NCBI RefSeq assembly: GCF_040958095.1
Contig: NC_091165.1
Location: 33,129,375 to 33,193,374, forward strand
Direction of reading: 5' to 3'
Origin: Procambarus clarkii
Taxonomy: Eukaryota; Arthropoda; Malacostraca; Decapoda; Cambaridae
Length of the DNA stretch: 64,000 nucleotides
The notes under the pieces were generated by a model. That model was given only the letters and a program-made list of their open reading frames with translations, was not told the DNA's origin and did no database searches. Of this stretch, positions 61,126-64,000 are shown piece by piece. The position numbers and the translations under genes were made by a program. The first letter of the stretch is position 1. The number at the start of each line of letters is the position of its first letter.

Positions 61126-61417
61126 TTTTTTTTTTTTTTTTTTTTTTTGAGATATATACAGGAATTGTTACATTCTTGTACAGCCACTAGTACGCGTAGC
61201 GTTTCGGGCAAGTCCTTAATCCTATGGTCCCTGGAATACGATCCCCTGCCGCGAAGAATCGTTTTTTCATCCAAGTACACATTTTACTGTTGCGTTAAAC
61301 AGAGGCTACAGTTAAGGAATTGCGCCCAGTAAATCCTCCCCGGCCAGGATACGAACCCATGACATAGCGCTCGCAGAACGCCAGGCGAGTGTCTTACCAC
61401 TACACCACGGAGACTGC
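61126..61417 (-). mobile_element. SINE1, complete uninterrupted copy
   Basis: On the minus strand: tRNA-like head at about 61338-61416 (A box TGGTGTAGTGG, B box GGTTCGTATCC), a body of about 130 bp, then TTGCCCGAAACGCTACGCGT, a TGTATATATCTC run and poly-A (T run 61126-61148 on the plus strand). About 290 bp in all. It allows the split copy at 1966-5096 to be recognised. The flanks AAATGTTTAA and AAATAATTAA may be a diverged target duplication. Confidence 0.9.
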
Positions 61418-61439
61418 AAATAATTAATTTATCACTTTG

Positions 61440-61466
61440 TGATAACACTTTATGAAAGTGTTATCA
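61440..61466. repeat. 12-bp perfect hairpin with ATG loop
   Basis: TGATAACACTTT (61440-61451), loop ATG, AAAGTGTTATCA (61455-61466). It lies in the noncoding interior of the Tigger, next to SINE1. The remaining 61467-62080 shows no other feature. Confidence 0.85.
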
Positions 61467-62431
61467 CTTTCACAGGTATATGTCGCTTGAACGTAATACA
61501 CTTTTTTTCTCTTGAATGCACCCAAACACCGCGCTCAAGCATCATTTGAGCAAATATTTCTATAAAATCCAATACTTATCCGATCGACTTGGGGATTGTA
61601 TACATGTTTGCCATGAAATTTCCGTTTTCTTTAATAACCACATTGCCTATTTGAGAAAACGGCATTGTATTGTATCTTCGTGGTAAGACTATTATATTGT
61701 TGACACAATGAGTGTATTCAACGTAGTTTTTTTATTTGGTGCTGGTCTAACGCAAACCTTGTGTGACATTTGAAATGAAATTTGGGTGAAATTCCCAAGA
61801 AGAGAGAGTCCGCCTGACTCAGAGGTGGATTCTCCTTCCACACCATAACCCCTCTCATCCTTCCCACCTCCCCATCGTCTCCCTCAAGCCAGCAACTACT
61901 CTTCATAAGGTAAAGTAAATATTAAAACACTACAACAAAACATTTATATTTACATGTGCAGTATTATATTTACATAAAAAAAAGTCATACAAGTATGGAT
62001 GTTTTTGGGAGTGGAACGGATTAAATTTATTTTCTTTATTTTAAATGGGGAAATTTGTTTCCAAAGACGAGTTTTCCAGGTAACGAGCTCGGTGCCAGAA
62101 CGGATTAAACTCGTTAATAGAGGTTCTACTGTACAGTATTTTGACATTATTAGGCGATGCTGTGGTCACACGCTGAACAGCAGTGCTGTGCGCTCATGCT
62201 GCGAGCGCCAGCCTTGGTTCCTCACACACTACTGAGGCTCCCACACCCGGGAATGTGGACCACGATTTTTTTTAAAGATGGCGTCTGTTTACAAGAGTCC
62301 TGAGGAAGTTGATGTGAACCCCATGTAGCCGCGGGAGTTTTGAATGGAACGTGAAAAATACAAATACCCGGAGGCGCGTTGCGCAAGCCAGACGTGAGCC
62401 TGCAGGCGCGTTGCGCAGTTTTAAGGGTTAA

Positions 62432-63129
62432 TGTGGTCTTCAGGTGACAGTTTTCTATCTAGAACCACCCCTAGATCCCTTTCTTTATCAGAATTCTTTA
62501 AAGATTTCTCACATAATTTATAGGTTGTGTGGGGTCTATGTTCTCCAATTCCACATTCCATAACATGGCATTTATTCACATTAAATTCCATTTGCCAAGT
62601 GTTGCTCCATATACTTATTTTGTCCAGGTCTTCTTGAAGAGCATGACAATCATTTAGGTTTCTTATCTTCCCTATTATCATCAGCATCATGTTCAGCATC
62701 AAGGACATCATCAGCAAACGTGTTCATATAATTCTGTATTCCCATTGGTAGATCGTTTATGTAGACAATGAACATTACCGGTGCAATAACTGAACTCTGT
62801 GGTACTCCACTCGTGACATTCCTCCAATCCGATACTTTGCCTCTGATTATGGCCCTCATTTTTCTGTCAGTTAGGAAATTTTTCATCCGTGTTAGAAGCT
62901 TACCTGTCACCCCTCCAATTGCCTGTTCATTTAGGTTACTTCCTGGTATTCTTTCTGATATTACTGTATTAGCCAGGTGCTTCCATTTCAGGTGCCATAG
63001 GTTGAAGACCCCAAGCAGGGTGATGTTCAGGGCTTTATTTGTGAGGTTTTCCAAGCAGTGTTCTATTTTCATTAGTTGGTCTTTTAAACTGCTGAGGGTT
63101 TGCCTCTGGTGACTTATATAGAAGGACAA
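62432..63129 (-). pseudogene. LINE-H reverse transcriptase core, frameshifted
   Basis: The minus strand has KLLTRMKNFLTDRKMRAIIR, SGVPQSSVIAPVMFIVYIND (motif B, with QSS for QGS), NTFADDVLDAEHD (motif C Asp pair kept) and, in another frame, LQEDLDKISIWSNTWQMEFN, KCHVMECGIGEHRP, ERDLGVVLDRKLSPEDHI. Motif A is degraded: the frame before KLLTRMKNF lacks a clear DFSKAFD. A decayed but recognisable RT. Confidence 0.8.
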
Positions 63130-63346
63130 TAACTACATTTAGGATCTCTCTTTTGATTATCAGTACTTCCACCATATCATTTGAGGTGTTTAGCAGGCCA
63201 GTACAGATGAGTGTGTCTTTGACGTAGAGGCTGACCCCACCCTGTAGCCGGTGTTTCCTGTCACATCTGGAAAGATTGTACTCTGAGATCCATATTTCAC
63301 CATCATGATAGTCCTTTGTGTGAGTTTCCATTAGGGCTGCAAACAC
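63035..63346 (-). pseudogene. LINE-H endonuclease, N-terminal part
   Basis: The frame reads AALMETHTKDYHDGEIWISE (catalytic Glu in MET), YNLSRCDRKHRLQGGVSLYV and VVIVLLYKSPEANPQQF. This is the first third of an AP endonuclease. The remaining two thirds (DFN and SDH motifs) and the RT start are missing, so a deletion joins it to the RT near 63040. Confidence 0.78.
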
Positions 63347-63765
63347 TGCATTTGCCTTACGAAGACCAGCTATAAAATGAACTTTGTTGGATTTGCATGT
63401 TTTTATACCCTGGAGATGTTGGCAAATATAAATGATGTTATCGTGTTAGTGGAAGTGCTGGATGCTTTACTTGGTGTAAATATCTGAGACTCTGGTAGGG
63501 AGGCCACTGTGTTTGCGTCCTCTCTAGCATTTGACTGAGATGGTGGTAGAGTCTGGTCATTTTTAGCCATTCTTCTCCTCTTTCTCTTGCTAAAAAAATC
63601 ATCCCGGTCGATGGAGTTGTGGCTGTTTTCATAGTGGCGGTCTGTCGGTTTTATTTGCCTGGTACCTCCTATATGAAAAGCTGGACATTCTGTATTGTAG
63701 CACTCTTTCCTGTCTAAAGAGTTCTTGCAAATTTCTGGGTGAAAGAATTCACAGCTTTTGGTACA

Positions 63766-63972
63766 TTAACCCGTACTGAGGAGGTTTCTGCACTTTCTAG
63801 GATGATCGTACTTACATGTTCCATTTGTTCTTCCCGATATCCCATGCTTACAGGTACCCCATTTGTAATACCAACAGATTTTGGGTCCCTGTTTTGTTTG
63901 TTTCCCTTTGCCAGGGACCGCGCTCTGTTGTGGCGCCCCCGGTATTATGCTCTGCTCCGGCGCCATCGACAC
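63766..63972 (-). pseudogene. LINE-H N-terminal CCCH-type zinc-finger segment
   Basis: From an in-frame Met at 63972 the minus strand reads GPKICWYYKWGTCKHGISGR followed by TNGTCKYDHPRKCRNLL, a C-X7-C-X11-C-X3-H arrangement resembling CCCH RNA-binding fingers. The stop follows shortly after LLSTG at 63766. It lies upstream of the endonuclease in the direction of LINE-H transcription. RNA binding is inferred from the finger type. Confidence 0.72.
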
Positions 63973-64000
63973 TGCTCTGTGCTCCGACGTCCCTGACTCC

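Larger units (their letters stand above)
60545..62131 (+). mobile_element. Tigger/pogo element, internally deleted, split by SINE1
   Basis: It starts CAGTGGAACCTCTATTAACG and ends with the complement CAGTAGAACCTCTATTAACG, and TA flanks both sides (60543-60544 and 62132-62133). Subterminal GACGAG/AACGAG repeats lie at 60560-60660. The interior keeps the N-terminus of a transposase and a short piece near its C-terminus (61050-61125). About 1.3 kb without the SINE. Confidence 0.88.
58660..62427. mobile_element. TTAA-flanked piggyBac-type element, non-autonomous, carrying nested repeats
   Basis: The left end is CCCCTTAACTGCGTTGCC (58660). The right end, read on the other strand, is CCCTTAAAACTGCGCAACG (62427). 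TTAA lies on both sides (58656-58659 and 62428-62431). Removing it rejoins the LINE-H reading frame exactly (PEDHI then KNIVRGAYA). TTAA duplication with CCC ends is the piggyBac signature. No transposase was found in it. It contains ~190-bp tandem units, a minisatellite, a Tigger and a SINE1. A direct repeat GGCGCGTTGCGCA lies near the right end (about 62372 and 62405). Confidence 0.83.
62432..64000 (-). mobile_element. LINE-H, 5' part, extending beyond the window
   Basis: Minus-strand EN-RT LINE with a CCCH-type finger at the start. From the window edge: finger (63766-63972), endonuclease N-term (63035-63346), an internal deletion, RT core (62650-63129) and RT after the catalytic box (62432-62717). 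It continues at 58659 on the other side of the TTAA element. Confidence 0.83.

Overview
This window is eukaryotic and almost entirely made of transposable elements. The repeat set (two related EN-RT LINEs ending in a CCCGAAACGC-type tail, CR1, tRNA-derived SINEs, DIRS1-like tyrosine-recombinase retrotransposons, Tigger/pogo and hAT remnants) and several short repeats that I recall from memory as common in decapod crustaceans suggest a decapod, probably a crayfish or lobster relative. That taxonomic call is an inference and no search was run. I see no rRNA gene, no functional tRNA gene, no CRISPR array and no prokaryotic gene. The only credible host-gene trace is one C2H2 zinc-finger exon at 46689-46958. 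Labels used below: LINE-A and LINE-B (related EN-RT LINEs), LINE-C (two-ORF LINE with CCHC knuckles), CR1, LINE-E (RNase H-bearing 3' end), LINE-F, LINE-G, LINE-H (CCCH finger at its start), SINE1, SINE2 and DIRS1 to DIRS4.

1-7560: a LINE-A copy on the minus strand is split by a full-length SINE1, which is itself split by a second LINE-A (2064-4913), giving a three-layer nest. 7561-13725: LINE-C, whose ORF1 is interrupted by a nearly complete LINE-B (9191-13230) flanked by an unusually long direct repeat of about 105 bp. 13726-18206: two CR1 3' ends in tandem; the second contains a 221-bp perfect inverted repeat and an insertion with promoter-like sequence. 18207-21708: LINE-A copies inserted into one another, plus a LINE 3' end with RNase H. 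21709-29907: decayed LINE-B and LINE-A copies, SINE2, a tRNA-derived inverted repeat and about 1.7 kb of unclassified, possibly LTR, sequence.

29923-31568: a roughly 200-bp tandem array followed by an internally deleted Tigger. 31650-37876: DIRS1, nearly full length, with gag, RT-RNase H, tyrosine recombinase, internal complementary region and inverted terminal repeats. 37881-38448: a hAT transposase tail. 39136-46521: a Tigger-like element carrying DIRS2. 46689-46958: the zinc-finger exon. 47055-57133: DIRS3 (interrupted by LINE-F) and DIRS4 in head-to-tail order. 57137-64000: a five-layer nest in which LINE-G holds LINE-H, which holds a TTAA-flanked piggyBac-type element, which holds a Tigger, which holds a SINE1.

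The elements are connected functionally. SINE1 shares its 3' tail with LINE-B, and SINE2 shares its 3' tail with LINE-F, as expected if each SINE uses the matching LINE reverse transcriptase. A 24-bp minisatellite at 59393-59805 appears to be an amplified piece of the CR1 3' end. Most coding regions are broken. The longest intact ones are the LINE-A ORF (2413-4913), the LINE-B RT (11069-12715) and the DIRS1 RT-RNase H (34509-35804).
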